64,000 nt of DNA from Quillaja saponaria (lineage: Eukaryota; Streptophyta; Magnoliopsida; Fabales; Quillajaceae), in assembly GCA_029379385.1 (NCBI GenBank), contig CM055607.1, forward strand, positions 13,020,001-13,084,000, read 5' to 3'. The position numbers and the translations under genes are program-made. The notes beneath the pieces were generated by a model, which searched no databases, was not told the DNA's origin, and saw only the letters and a list, made by a program, of their open reading frames with translations. Positions 32,584 to 45,194 of this stretch are shown one piece after another; position 1 is the first letter of the stretch, and each line of letters starts with the position of its first letter.

Positions 32584-35500
32584 TCACCAGACTAAACCCT
32601 TTCTTCTCCTAAACCTGTCAACGTGGTCAGTGCTCATTCGAGACTTATCCGGCTTGTTTGACTTTTTAGACTTCTCGAGACGACTATCTAAACTGTTTCT
32701 AGAAACTTCTGGGAGATCTGCACCCAATTGAAATGCATCTGAAGTTCCACTCTCAGATGATTTGCTATTACTGTCAGATTCTACTGCACCTTTCTTATAA
32801 CCATTTGCAGCTGCTTTTGATTTTCCGATGGTCTGTACAAATTTCTTTAGATGTCTGATGAATTCTGGGTAAAGCTCAAGATTACAATGACCACCACCAC
32901 TTATCCATAAGGGTTCAAACTTTTGCTTGCAAAGCTCCGAAAGCTGTTTCCCATGGGAACAATCCACAACTTCGTCTGCTGTCCCCTGAAAATGGAATAA
33001 AATATTTTTATCACTGTTTCATAAGTGATGAAGAAGAACATAAAAGGAACTAATCATCAAGAAAACCAAAGAATAAGTCAAGAATGAAGATAACCATCCT
33101 AACCCACCACAAGAACCATCATAACCCACACTACACTGCATATTTTACAAATGCATAATAACTAATGAATTATCTCTGAACTCTTGAAAGCATGGAATTG
33201 AGTGGTTGGATTGAAGTAGGAAAAAAACATAGTGGACAAATTGCTCCCCTGGATGCACGTTCCCCCGGATGCACACTCCCCCCACATAACACAATGAGAG
33301 AGAGAGAGAGAGAGAGAAATAAAACACCACTTACATGTATAACCAAAACAGGGCAGTTCACTGAACCAATTTTGTCTATATTCTGAGGAAAAAAATAAGG
33401 CTAGGTAAGTTCCAATCTATGGATGAAGGCTGTTAAGACAGAATCAATACCATAAAGCTACCTTATAAATGTCAAACCAGTACGTCCGTTTGACAGGATA
33501 CAATACCCTCAGCCCAGACAAAATAGGACTATGTAAGACAACACCTCTCAGTTCTGATATTCGTGCAGCAAGATCAAGAGTGGGGCCACTACCAACAGAC
33601 TGACCATACAGTATCAATTGCTCATCTTTTACCCCATACTGCTCCTTGAGGAATTTGTATGCAGCATCAATATCTGCGTACGTATTACATTCAGTTGGCT
33701 GTTTCAAAAGAAAAAGGATGACAGTTAAATTACAATTATCCCTGAAAATGTTCACATTCTTACAATATACTACTGAACCATGTGGGTAGCTCTATTTATT
33801 ACAATTAGTCATATGCTGCATACAGTAGAAATCAACACTTCAAATGCCAAACTCAAAAAGCACTGCAAAACTGATTTGCAGTACTGCTTGATATGATAAG
33901 GCAGAAAAGTGTATAAAGTTTATAATAAAACTACCAAAAGTTATGTGAGTTGGCATGTTTACAAGTGCATCAACCCTCAAATTACAAACTTTCATATGTT
34001 AAGGTGTTTCTTATTGCTCAAAAAGTACCCAAATACAAATTTTACATGCATTAAATGCAAAGAAAGAATAATACTCTCAGAACTTTTTCGCTAGTAAAAT
34101 AAAGAAATCATTATTTGGGGAAGTAAAATCGGGAATTCAGGTTAAGGAAATATTGGTATTCTACTTAAGGAAAAAAATAACATATATACAAAGCTGACTT
34201 CCATTATTCCAGTTCAAGTAAAATTTGATATCAATCAGAGTTATTAAGAAGCTCAAAGAAAAGGAAAATGGATCCTGGTGTCATGTTACTCTTCTCTCAA
34301 AAGACTTTTTCAGAACTCCAGTTATCATACAAGTTTCAATGCTTAATGACCAATCAATTCACAGAACAGATGCACCTTAAGAGTTAATAGGTTCATAGTT
34401 ACTCATGAACCACCAAGGAAAAGTTAAATTTTATCACCAAAAAAAGTACGAAATAAATTTGAAAAACCTTAGAATAGTAAAAGCAAATTCCATATCAAAG
34501 TGGTTTTAGGAAAACATCTACTTCAACTGAATTAGCAAATTCCAAATCGAAGTGATTTTAGACAGACAACGTATACCCATTCACGCTTTTTGTGAATGAA
34601 GAATACAATGCCGCTTTCTTCAATTAATAGGTTATTGAAAGTGACGCAGGCACACAGCGAATAAAACTGACAACATGCCTAGTCAAACTTGCCTTAAAAA
34701 TTTATCAAATCTAAAATGGTAAACTGACTTATTTTCACAAATTAAAACAAGTTGAAATTATGCTAGAGAGGGGAGAGAAATTAAAACTTAAAATGAGAAA
34801 AGAAAGAAACTATGCTCACAAGTTGCTTAACAAATGTAAAAAGTACCATGAGAATTTAATAAACATACACATAACATCATAAATTTAAGAGAAATTTTGA
34901 GCAAGCATGTTCTTTTGTTCACAATGTTAGTGAACTAAGAATGAAGAAGCTAGGTATCCAACCTTCCCACTTGACCGTCCATAGCCAGAGTAATCATAAC
35001 TGCAGAACAAACAGAATAAACAAGTAACATCAGATGGAGCTAAAGAACATAAATAAACGTAGGTGAACAGAGAGAGTACATCAAGAAGTATATTAGTACT
35101 GCACATATACAATTTGAAATTTATAAAACATGGTTCGCATTTTCACAAACCATGCCCCTGAGGCTCTACGGAATTCTAAAAGGAAGTTTCCAATCCTATC
35201 ATTGTAAGCAATTCTAAGACATCCCAATTCTACATCAGTAGCAAGTTAATTAACATTATGCAAAGCATACCAGGGAATAAGAATATATGAAACGAATATA
35301 GGCCTTACACATCAAAGCATTACAAGATATATTTTGATTACCCTAATTGACAAGAGAAAGAGAGAGAGGATAAAAAGAATGCATAAGTACATATAATAAA
35401 ATTTAGCTAAGTCAATCTTTCTATTTTCTATGCTTGAGATGTTTAGCCAAGCAAACTATCAATAGTACCAATCAATACCATAGTAGTAAATAAACTCCTC

Positions 35501-36217
35501 AATATTTATGCCGTTGTATATTCCAAAGGATAATGACCATAGACTAAGTAGCTTGTCTACCCACAGAAGTTAGTAGTAACTTTCGCTTTGTCCACCCTTT
35601 CTTTGGGAAAGCACTCAGCATCAAAACGATATATAAGAGTGATATCAAAATAAACATGGGGAAAGAATCCATATTAACTTCTATATACTAATTTTGCCCA
35701 ACGTCCTAATTATTGAAATTCCAATAGAACAGTTTCAATGAAAATCGCAGCAGAAAGTTATCAAGAACCCGAATGGAGCTCATTAGCGTTTTATAAGCAT
35801 AGCTAACTTTTTTTCAAAACGCCATAAAAATTGAGCTTTTGCATCAAATTAAGAAGAATGAGTGGGAACTAGTATCCAAAAATTTCCAGAAAGCAGCAGA
35901 TAAGAAATTACCCCATAATATTGATGCGAAGCCTAATACTCAATTCCACGAAGAGCTCGAACATCTGACCCAAATCAGCAGCATTACCATGTGAGTAGAG
36001 CATAGTAGCAGACGCTTTGTAATGCTTGACATGAACAGCTATGATTTCAGTTTCCTCGACGAGTCCGAAGCTTAAGAACATCGACGTTATCCTTCCTCGG
36101 AACCTCCGGAATATAAAGACGACCATCACGGGTTTCGTCTGCTATCACAGTGTAGGAAGGTGGGCTTGGCGGGAAAAAGGCGAACTTGGCAGCGATTGAC
36201 GACGTGACTCCGCCCAT
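32584..36217 (-). CDS. ABHD17-type alpha/beta hydrolase, five exons, apparent frameshift in exon 1
   Basis: Exons (minus strand): 36217-35912, 34999-34963, 33698-33462, 33382-33335, 32985-32584, all with GT-AG borders. The protein starts [20 protein letters not shown] and continues [49 protein letters not shown] (nucleophile Ser), [34 protein letters not shown] (Asp) and [20 protein letters not shown] (His), ending in a charged tail, [14 protein letters not shown]17-family enzymes remove palmitate from proteins; the MGG start suggests N-myristoylation (inference). One extra T in TTT at 36051-36053 breaks the frame: RRG-T-EIIAV is interrupted. Otherwise everything is intact, so this is either a sequencing error or a very recent null allele. 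Confidence 0.88.
33294..33317. repeat. (GA)n microsatellite
   Basis: About 12 GA units lie in the intron between exons 4 and 5 of the alpha/beta hydrolase gene, 18 bp outside the exon 4 donor. Confidence 0.85.
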
Positions 36218-36336
36218 CTTGTTCTCATGAGAAGAACTGGATTCATAAATTCACCCACTTTGGAGAGTTAATTTGCGCCCCTTTCAGATCATAGTATACT
36301 AGAAGCAGAACTACAGCAGACCCAGATAGAGGGAGG

Positions 36337-36420
36337 TAGAGGTGGTGGAGATGGAGATGGAGATGGAGATAGAGATGGCGTAGGAGGAGGAGGAGGAGTA
36401 GGTGGTGGTGGTGGAGCGTG
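36337..36420. repeat. GGTGGA / GGAGAT trinucleotide-type repeats in 5' leader
   Basis: Purine-rich GGTGGT, GGAGATGGAGAT, GGAGGAGGA and GGTGGTGGT runs lie about 120-200 bp upstream of the hydrolase start codon, between it and the candidate TATA box. On the transcript they would be CU-rich, as in many plant 5' leaders. Confidence 0.6.
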
Positions 36421-36551
36421 GGATTTTATTGGAAGGTGCGTGTCAATCTGTATCAGCTTTTGAACGTTCAGATTTCAATTGTCAATTGTAGGAGAAAGCG
36501 AGAGAAGGATAGAGAGAGACTGTTCAATGGGTTTTTGTCGCCTGACGGCGA

Positions 36552-36558
36552 CTTTATA
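36552..36558 (-). promoter_or_regulatory. Candidate TATA box of the hydrolase gene
   Basis: TATAAAG on the minus strand within ACTATAAAGTCGCC, about 335 bp upstream of the start codon at 36217. This would give a 5' leader of about 300 nt containing the simple repeats. No TSS evidence. Confidence 0.35.
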
Positions 36559-36599
36559 GTATACACCTTAATGCCTATAAATACGTATATCATTCCTTT

Positions 36600-39500
36600 A
36601 TTTTGGTTTCATTTTTATTTTAATATAATTAATTAAATTATTTTATGATGCCCCTTATTAAGCTACAATAAAATTCTTTTGTAATTTTAATATTATTATC
36701 TTTCTTTAAGTATTTAACAATAATGACTAAATTGTAAAGGCTAAATATTTTTTTTATAGTTTAATCCAAAATTTACTTGGAACCTTCTAGTATAGATTTA
36801 GTCAAAATGATTAAACAATTTCTTAAAAGATTTATTATGATTTCTCATTTTATCCTTCACACGAAACACTTCACATTTTAAATGGATAAGAGTGATTAAA
36901 TTTATTTTGTTTAAAATCCAAAAATAAGGGATTATTTAAAAATTTACATTGTTTTTTTTTGGTAATCAAAAATTTACAGTTGTTACCATCACAACAAGCA
37001 TTTTAATCGTACATAAATACTAATAATTTTAAGCAGGCATTGACTCCCTTTGAAAAACTACACAAACCATCTTGTAAGTCAATGACCAAAATGAGTCTTG
37101 CTTCAAACTATGGGACTAATTTAATCATACATATATACTAGTAATTTTAATTTTATTTTTTTTGGGATAAAATAAAGTATAAATTTCAAAAAAAAAAATT
37201 AAAATATAGTAGACTAGAGAAGTGATTAGTCAATACTAACATGGTCTGGATATAACTAAGTTTAAAATAAAATAAAATAAACTCTTCTAAATCACCTTAT
37301 GAGAGAGAAACGCAAGTTAGGCATGTGAGTTGTTTTGGGTTTGGGGTGTAAAGTGGGGCAAAAGCATGTTATATATGAGGTTCTAAGCTTTATGTAATTG
37401 CAATTGCAATGCTCCATCATCTATTATTTATTGCTACAAAGAATTTAATTAAAACTCTCCTTTTTTAGGTTGACATGACAACTAACACCTCAGAAAGAGA
37501 AAATTGGAACTGCAAATTACTCATCTTACAGCGATGCATTGGTCCTTAGACTCTTTCTTCAACATCCTTTAATAATTCAAACAATGCCATAGTTGATGGT
37601 ATATGTTTGGTTTGTGTCTTTTGCCAACTGAAATCTCACTCATTCAAGTGTTGGTTTTCCTTGTCCAATAAAACTCATTCTCATCTATTTGTGTCTTTTG
37701 TCCACATGCATGAAATCTCACTCACTCAAGTGTTGCTTTCCCCTTCACCGATAAACAAAGAGAAGTGTTGCTTTCCCTCTTCATTAAAACTCAATCTCAT
37801 CCACTATCAGATGAAATCCAAACATCAAATTGGCTTCTCTATTTTTTCAAATTTCAGTAGAATAAAGTTTTTTCTTCCCTTTGTTGTATTTTCAAATAAA
37901 ATTAGAATTACAATTGAAATTGGTTTTGTAATCCTTGCACCGGACAGAATATCTTCTTGTACAAGTGAGTGGTTCTTTTTCTTTCTCCACCTTTTCTGTA
38001 GTGATATCTCTTTTGAGTGGTATTCCTAATTTTCTATAGGCCACAATCAGACAAGATGGTCATTTATAATTCTACAAATCTTTTCTTTTGTATAAAATAT
38101 TCGCATCTTATGCATACATCAATTAATCCATCTAATCAAAATTATTTACTTTTCTTTGGCTTTTACACAATCAATCTGGATATCTATCTCCATGCTGGTA
38201 ACAAGGTGATCGATGACAGTCATTGGAACTAGACCTGGTTATTGTCCAACAATTAAGTAAAAGGTAATAAAAGATTCTTTAACAACCAGAAAGAGAGAAA
38301 ACAAAGAAAGAAACTTCCTAATAATTAAGAGTGATTAGTTAGGCAAATTTTGATTAGACAGGGGTGGCTAGTGGACTGAGGGTGTCCTATCCATTCTGAA
38401 TTGGTCCAAAGCAGGTATATATATGACAGACAACTAAGAAGCTAACACGTGGGCAGATAAGGTAATCCCTGCAATCTCCATCCTAACTATCAAACTTGGA
38501 ATATATTATTTACAGCTCAAAAGTAATACAAATTTGCTCTATCATTTTGCCTTTTAGTACGATCAATTATGGATGAAGGCAAAACAGATTCCTCCTACCC
38601 CGTCTGTCAGAAAGAGTTTCCTCTCTAGCAAGGTGGACGGTTTGGCCTCAAGGGCAAACAAAATCCTATGTACCAAAGTCAATTGCTAGGCCTAAAGTGT
38701 ATAAATAATTGAAACTGCGTAAAATCAAGACAGTTGCTCTTTCTTCCATTCTTCTTATTTGTTCTTTCTAATCTCGTAGTTATCTATCATAAGAGATTCA
38801 GATCCTCTAATATTCTTGCTAAAACATGAGAAAGATCATATATAAAAGTTGCTGGAATATGAGGTTGTCACATATAAAAGAGAGAGACCCAGAAATTTTT
38901 TGTGAAGGGAAAGAAGTAAGATTTACAATTTTTCAGATTGTCTCTTTTTGGATAAATGATGTATGCAGTTGATTCAGATTTTATGAAATAACAAAAAAAA
39001 ATAAAAAATTTCACTTGATACTCTCTCATGCGTGCATTTATGAAATTATGTGAAATTACGCTGTGATGATGTGAAAAAAATTGTCATTTAGGTGACTACT
39101 TTTTTGGTAGTATAGTACCTCAAGTGGTACAAAAAAATAAAAAATAATACACCTTTAAGAATGGCCTATAAATTAACGTTCTAAAACTATAATGAAGCCC
39201 ACATCTATCTAGCTTTGTCCTTAGTAAAGTCGGCATATATTATAACAAAATGTCAATTACAAAGTGCAAACAAACGCAATGATACTTGCCATTAAAACAA
39301 AAACAATGATATTAAACATGCCAACTCAAATGGCTACATAAGCAAAAAGCTCATCATATTTCTAAGTTACATGATTATACTTACCAGCATTGTGCTGAGC
39401 ATCATGCATGATTTAAGAAGTCTCATATACATAGTTAAATACAAACTTAAATATATGCATTGCATTGAATCTTATTATGCATAGGACCTACAAAATAGAT

Positions 39501-39842
39501 AATTTCTTATATATATTGATCGAGCAACAAACCCATTAATAAAAAATGCTAAATTTACATTAAGTTTCATTAAAATTAGTGACTGATGCCAAAAATCACA
39601 CTATTCACGATGATGAACAATTTTAATTCCAGAAGATAAAAAAAACGCCGTCGTACTACGGATAGTCTTATCTATACAAGCTAACCTCCGAGGTTCTGCC
39701 AGTACAATGCACGTTCTGTGGCCATTTCCGTTGCAGAATGCAGAGGCCGTTATGTCCTCATCTGCTGCTTACGTTATCAAAATCCCGCGCACGTTAGCAT
39801 CATTGACTGGGCCTTCATCAATATGTATTTTATTTTCGTTAA
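36600..39842. other. AT-rich intergenic region, no gene seen
   Basis: About 3.2 kb without supported genes. A plus-strand open frame at 37607-38029 (140 codons) is Ser/Phe/His-rich, contains the phrase GAAATCTCACTCA-TCAAGTGTTG repeated, and resembles no known protein. It looks like chance reading of CT-rich DNA. Several A/T runs and short duplications are present. Confidence 0.5.
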
Positions 39843-39942
39843 TTAATTATAATACTGTATTAAAAAAATAGAAAATAAATTGAAATTTAATTTCCTTACG
39901 ATTTCGCAGAGGAAGGATGAAGGGAACTGAGCGAGCGATTGA

Positions 39943-40428
39943 TTACTCAGGGATTGTGACAAGCTTTGGTCTCCAAGCTCTTCTGAGCAATCTATGTCGA
40001 AACACGGCGGAGACCGGTCTGAGAGAGGCAGTTCCCAAACGTCGAGCCGCCGAGCCATTTCGGATTCTACCACTGAAACTGGAACTCCCGACTGTCGGTA
40101 ACAATCCTTGCTGTTCTTCTAATTCGCATCTCTTATCGATGACGCTATCTTCAAGCGGCGGAGAAGATACGAACAAGTCCTTCAATTTACGCCTAACTCT
40201 AGCTTCCTTATTGTTCATTTCCGGCGGATCTTCGGCGATATCATCGAGCTCCGGAGATCCTTCACGACGAGAAAATCGACGGCGATCAGGACGGCTAAGG
40301 AGCATTCTCAGTGTCTTACGGCGGCGAAGGTGGATGACTGGACTGGTGGTTGGACTTCTAGTTGGGCTTCCAGCAACCGCACACTGCGTAGCTAAGAGCT
40401 TAAATTTGTGGAGTGTCGCCATTAACAA
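39943..40428 (-). CDS. Conserved plant protein of unknown function, 161 aa
   Basis: A single exon from ATG 40428 (a second Met two codons on is an equally good start) encodes a basic protein. Its N-terminal block is HKFKLLATQCAVAGSPTRSP, TSPVIHLRRRKTLRMLLSR. An acidic middle (GSPELDDIAEDPPEMNNKEA) follows, then RRKLKDLFVSSPPLED and a C-terminal block SLRPVSAVFRHRLLRRAWRP-KLVTIPE. I recall related small plant proteins with the same two end blocks, but no established function. There is no signal peptide or membrane helix; the Arg-rich ends could allow nuclear location (inference). The opposite-strand frame at 39917-40486 is a shadow of the GC-rich codons. Confidence 0.8.
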   Translation of the reverse strand: MLMATLHKFKLLATQCAVAGSPTRSPTTSPVIHLRRRKTLRMLLSRPDRRRFSRREGSPELDDIAEDPPEMNNKEARVRRKLKDLFVSSPPLEDSVIDKRCELEEQQGLLPTVGSSSFSGRIRNGSAARRLGTASLRPVSAVFRHRLLRRAWRPKLVTIPE

Positions 40429-40668
40429 ACACAGAGTGAGTGAGTGTGAGTGTGTTTATCAATTGATTGTTAGAGAGAGAAGATGAGATCTGAGGCCATT
40501 CGAATTGATATTTGGTGCTGTGGATTGCATCTTTTGTGAGTGCCTGGGGAAGATTTTGATTATAAAGGGGAATAGGGGGCGGCTTTAGGCTTTATTGGCT
40601 AGCGGCGAATAACAAAGCTGGCTGTGTTTCTGTTTTGAGTTTGAGCCCCAAGGGTCGTATAGTGATAA

Positions 40669-40674
40669 CACGTG
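40669..40674. promoter_or_regulatory. G-box (CACGTG)
   Basis: ACACGTGGC lies about 240 bp upstream of the start at 40428. G-boxes of this form are bound by bZIP and bHLH factors, and ACACGTGGC matches the ABRE consensus. Role inferred from motif and position only. Confidence 0.45.
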
Positions 40675-42028
40675 GCAAAGTATCGACACTAAGACTAAGT
40701 ACATTACCAACCACTAACCACTTGAATTAAGTTTTGGTAATATTTTTTCTTTGAAGTACTGATGATTTTGGAATTAAATAAGATTTGATATTTAATATCC
40801 TTAATTTTGGTATAAAATATGTTAAAATAATCTATGGATTTAGCTTGGAAATGTAGAAGGAGATGAACTCTGTTTTAGAAGAATAGCAAGATAGTGATAA
40901 AATGTCCTTACTGAAGGTCACCTTCACCTTGACAGTAACTTATAACTTATTCGTGCCATGTCAACTAAATAAAAGGTTTGTCATCAGTAATGAATTATGA
41001 TGGCATTCAATAATTAAAGGACTAAGGATTAATTGTTTTGGTTGAAAGTTTAGGGACTTTAATAAAAGTGATGACAATGACGTTTTACTTTTTTTCTTTC
41101 TTTGAGTACATCAGAATTATGGCAAGTGACCATTCAAGGCATGAGAAATGTCATCATTTTTCTAAATTCTTAAATTAATTAAAAATGCACTAGAAGTAGA
41201 ATGTAAGAGGCGCTGGATTAAATAATTGACCCACAATTATTGCTCAAGTGGGAAGGATTGTTCGTAAGTTATAGCAATATTCAACATTTTGTTTTTCCCA
41301 TCAATGGTATTTCCTAGTACTCTACATTTTCACGGGTTGAAAATCAGAAAGCAGGAAACAGAGCCCACAGTCAAGAAAAATCCATACTAAATCATTATAT
41401 TTACAAACAGTGTCTGTAATATTATACTTCATACAACTACTGATCACATATTCAAATCCCATCCTAACTCATTATATTTACAAACAGTGTCTTTAAAATT
41501 ATACAAAAACTACCGCTCACATAGTCAAGCCCACTAGTGCAACTGTGTAGTAGTAGAGGTAGGAAGCAGATGCTTTTGTATAACAAGGCCTGAAATGGAG
41601 AAGTGCAAATTAGAAAAGCAGTATCTGAGCCCACATGACAGTGTAGTCCTGAGTCCTGACGAATATATTGCCGGTGTTGAGTACTTGGGGTTATGCTGTT
41701 CTTCTTAAAATCTCTACCTGCTATAGAAAGCAAGAGAAAGTTTAGTAATTCACCATATCATTGCCTACTTCCTATCAGTCATTCAAGAACTTCTTAAAAT
41801 AAAATCATAACGGACCAAATTAATACTTTCAAGAACTTGAAACATTCATTGACACTTGAAAGAATCAGATAATTGATTTTTAAGTTTCCGTACCAATTAG
41901 AGAAGAAACGAGGAGGAGAAGATAATGAAATTTAACTCGCTCATTCTCACTGACAGTCAGATATGATGAGTACACTAGTTTTACCATCTACTTCAAAAGC
42001 AAAGAATATATAGAAGAGAAAGAAATGC
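40675..42028. other. Intergenic, no gene seen
   Basis: AT-rich spacer between the 161-aa gene and the 3' end of the LRK10L1-type kinase. A phrase (ACTCATTATATTTACAAACAGTGTCT) is tandemly duplicated at about 41390-41415 and 41466-41491. No coding signal. Confidence 0.4.
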
Positions 42029-43498
42029 TCAATAGCTAGAAGATTTTGGGATAGTAGAGATGCTAACCCATTTATCATTCACAACTGAATCTGGTGAAAG
42101 AGGGGGAACAATATTTTTCAAAAGCACGGCGTCATCTATATCAACTACTACTGCTTTCTGTGCACCAAATTCTTCATTCTGAATTCCTCTCAAAATCTCT
42201 AGCACCTCATCCATGGTGGGCCTCATATCTCTCTCCTTCTGCAAACATCTAAAGGCCAATCCCGCAACCGAGGTTACCATCCGCCTTAAGGCATGATCTT
42301 CTTCGAACCCAAGGCGTGGATCAACCAACTCATGCAATGCATCGTTCTGAATTTTGTTGACGGCCATGTTAGCCAAAATTACATCAAGGCGATGCCTATT
42401 GGTGTCCACAGCTGGCAATGACGATAGGAGCTCAGATAAGACCACGCCAAAGCTATAAACATCACTCTTGTCAGTCAGTTGGTAGCACTGGAAATACTCA
42501 GGGTCAACATAGCCAGGTGTCCCCTGTGGAGCAGTTGACACATGGGTGACATCATTTGGAAACAATCGTGAGAGACCAAAATCAGCAACCTTTACACGGA
42601 AATTCTTGTCTAGCAGAATGTTGTTGGTTTTCACATCACGGTGTATAATATCTGATGAATGTAGGTAAGCTAGTGCATCGGCTGTTTCTACAGCAATGTT
42701 CAATCGTGTGGACCAAGGGAGTAAACCGGAGTTTGATTGCTTTCCATGGAGGTGGTCAGCCACTGTTCCATTTGGAATGTACTCATAAGCAAGGAGAAGT
42801 TCTCTGCTATGCTTTGAGGTGCAGCCATAGAGTGTCACAAGGTTTGGATGATGTAAGCGAGTTAGGATCTCAACTTCATTCATGAACTGTTCAACACGTT
42901 TGAAGTTGTTTTCGTATAGGCGCTTTACTGCAACCACACGCCCATCTTTAAGGTTGCCTAATGATCAGTCAAAAGAACACTTGAGAAGACATAAATTAAT
43001 TATTTAATGGTGCATTATACTGGAAACTGACAGGTATACAAAAGAAGTATCATCCTTACCATAGTAAACAGCACCAAAGCCTCCATCACCAAGTTCTCTA
43101 GAACGGTCAAAATTGTTAGTAGCTTCCACTAGTTCACTATAGCTGAAGACCTGAGCTCCAAAGTAGAAGCTTTGCTTTTCAGGTTCAGCCTTCGAAGAAG
43201 GACAAGAAGGAATACTTTGAGAGTAGTTAGTTGTAGAAGTAACAATTCCTTTGCTTGAAGGCGGCGTAAGAAGGTCATTGCTCATGGACTGTACTGCAAT
43301 TCTCTTTCTCCGTTGTGCTCTAAAGTAAAGGCAGCATCCTAATAGAATACCAACAATGCCTGCACCTGCTCCGGCAACGGCTGCAGATAAAGCAAAATAT
43401 TGGTCAAATTTCGCTCCAAAACCTAAATACTCACTTTATAGATTAGGGGAATGAAAAGGTACCTGCTCCAACGATTGCTCCGTTTTTAGAGTTTTTCC
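42029..43498 (-). CDS. LRK10L1-type receptor-like kinase: linker, TM and RD kinase exons
   Basis: Three exons are supported: 43498-43463 (36 nt, GKNSKNGAIVGA), 43380-43060 (membrane helix GAGAGIVGILLGCCLYFRAQ; juxtamembrane; FSYSELVEATNNFD; Gly loop LGDGGFGAVYYG) and 42957-42029 (NLKDGRVVAVKRLYENNFKR, YEYIPNGTVADHL, HRDVKTNNILLD, DFGLSRLF, GTPGYVDPEY, SDVYSFGVVLSELLSS, RPTMDEVLEILRG, C-terminus PKSSSY). All kinase motifs are present and it is an RD kinase, unlike the HFD kinases of the rest of the array. It belongs to the LRK10L1.x subfamily. The ectodomain exon that should precede 43498 is not seen intact; a fossil ectodomain lies at 45195-45784, about 1.7 kb upstream, so the receptor may be headless. 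Confidence 0.9.
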
Positions 43499-43545
43499 CT
43501 GAAAAAAGCATTAGAGATGCACATGTCAAATTATAAAAACAAATT

Positions 43546-43578
43546 GGGGGGGCGGGGGTGGGGGTGGGGGGGTTGGGG
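43546..43578 (+). repeat. G-rich tract with quadruplex potential
   Basis: Five runs of at least four G (7, 5, 5, 7, 4) separated by one or two bases, 48 bp upstream of the 36-nt exon of the LRK10L1-type gene. The G-rich strand is the template for that gene, so its pre-mRNA would be C-rich here. Very unlike the AT-rich surroundings. Confidence 0.7.
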
Positions 43579-45194
43579 AATACGCCCTAATAACAAAGAT
43601 TTTGGGGGCCAAGAAGTTCAACGACAACCAGAAAGTCATAATCTACTCACCTAACATAAACCATAGGGTAAACTAGTAACTATAAACAGACTTGCAGATT
43701 TTGCAAGCAAGATACAAGAGAAAATGCAAACTGATTATTTCCGTATTGCATTTGCTTTAGGCTAGATATGGTAGACTGTCAATTTGTCACAGACATGGTT
43801 CATCTGAGTAAAATGAAGCTGGTAAGGTGGTTGTACTCTGAAAGAAAGCATTATGATTTCAATGAAGACAATTCAAATCTATTAACCACTGAACTAAACC
43901 CATGTGCATCTTTTATTAGAGTGAAAGCTTGCACTGTGATAGACATATGCTCTCTGAAACAAGCACAAAGTGAAGCAAAATTCTCTCTAAAGCTATAATT
44001 TATCAGTCTTCAGAAAATAAATTAAATGACATTTAAGACATCTCTACAGATGCTCTACTTAATTTATTGTTCAACTTCTCAGCATGAAAAGACATAACCA
44101 GGAGTCGAGATGGTGAATGTGCAGCTTGCTGATTAACAGAAGTCAAGATATTCTGAAATTAAACATGAAAAGGAGAGCAAGACAGAAGGAGCACATCTTG
44201 TTCCATGATTTAGCATCGTGGTTTTTCCATGTTTCTGCATATTATCTTTTTCAAACTATAGACTATGAGTAAAACAATCCGATGTTTGGCTAGTTTGATA
44301 TTCCCTACTTCAAACAGAAGAAAAGGTGGCCTGGATAAAAATTTCCAGTACTCATACTCGCATGCAATCGCTTCTCATACTCACTTTTTGTCACAACTGT
44401 ACGTGAGTAAAATAATTATGAACGACAAAACAACCACATGTACTTACAATTCACTATAAATCTGCCCGAGCTACTTAAGAATTATGAATGACAAAGCAAC
44501 AACCACTTTGAATGAAAAACATCATGTCATGTTGCGTGTTAGCATTAAACAACAGACAGGTGATGTTTCTTTGAAATTAGTGGGACTAGAATCATCATAT
44601 CGCATAGACGAGCTCAAGGATGAAGATGGGATATCGCTAGAAGGGGAAAATATGGTAGAAAATATTTGAAGTAGTTCGAAGATCAATCTGGCTACAGGGT
44701 TTTCCTTCATGTTTCGATATTTAAGGAGCCCAAGGGAAATAATTCTGTCTATGAAAACAGTCACGGCTACATGCCAATTCTTGTGAAATGTTTGAAATGA
44801 AAACCCCACAAATGCAATTCAATTGCTGAGAGAGGTTACAACAAGAGCTACAAATAATATTCAGTTTTAGCTAGCAGCAGCACAATGTTTACTGGTTGCA
44901 GAATCAGTAGTTCCCTGTAATTCATAGGATGAGGCAAATGAACTCAAGACTTCTCTTACCAACTGAACAGAAGCTTCTTACCTCGTGTTCTTAAGTGTTG
45001 TCCTAGTAAAGTGAACTTAAGTACAAAGATAAATTTCATGTCAATTAAATTGGGTTTTCACATAATCGATGCTATATTCACCAGGAAAATCTATCAATCA
45101 CTGGAATTAAGAACTCTATATTCAACAGGGACATCTATCAATAGCTGGAATTAACAAAACCATATTCACCAGGAAAAACAATCAATCACGAATT
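43579..45194. other. Intron or spacer upstream of the LRK10L1-type kinase
   Basis: No coding exon with the family's Cys pattern was found on either strand. Small open frames at 43768, 44484 (plus) and 44809 (minus) lack recognisable features. From about 45012 the sequence is the left end of the duplicated block. Confidence 0.4.

Noticed and set aside
37607..38029. 140-codon plus-strand open frame
   Set aside because: Low-complexity Ser/Phe/His-rich translation of CT-rich DNA, with internal repeated phrases and no recognisable motif or splice context.
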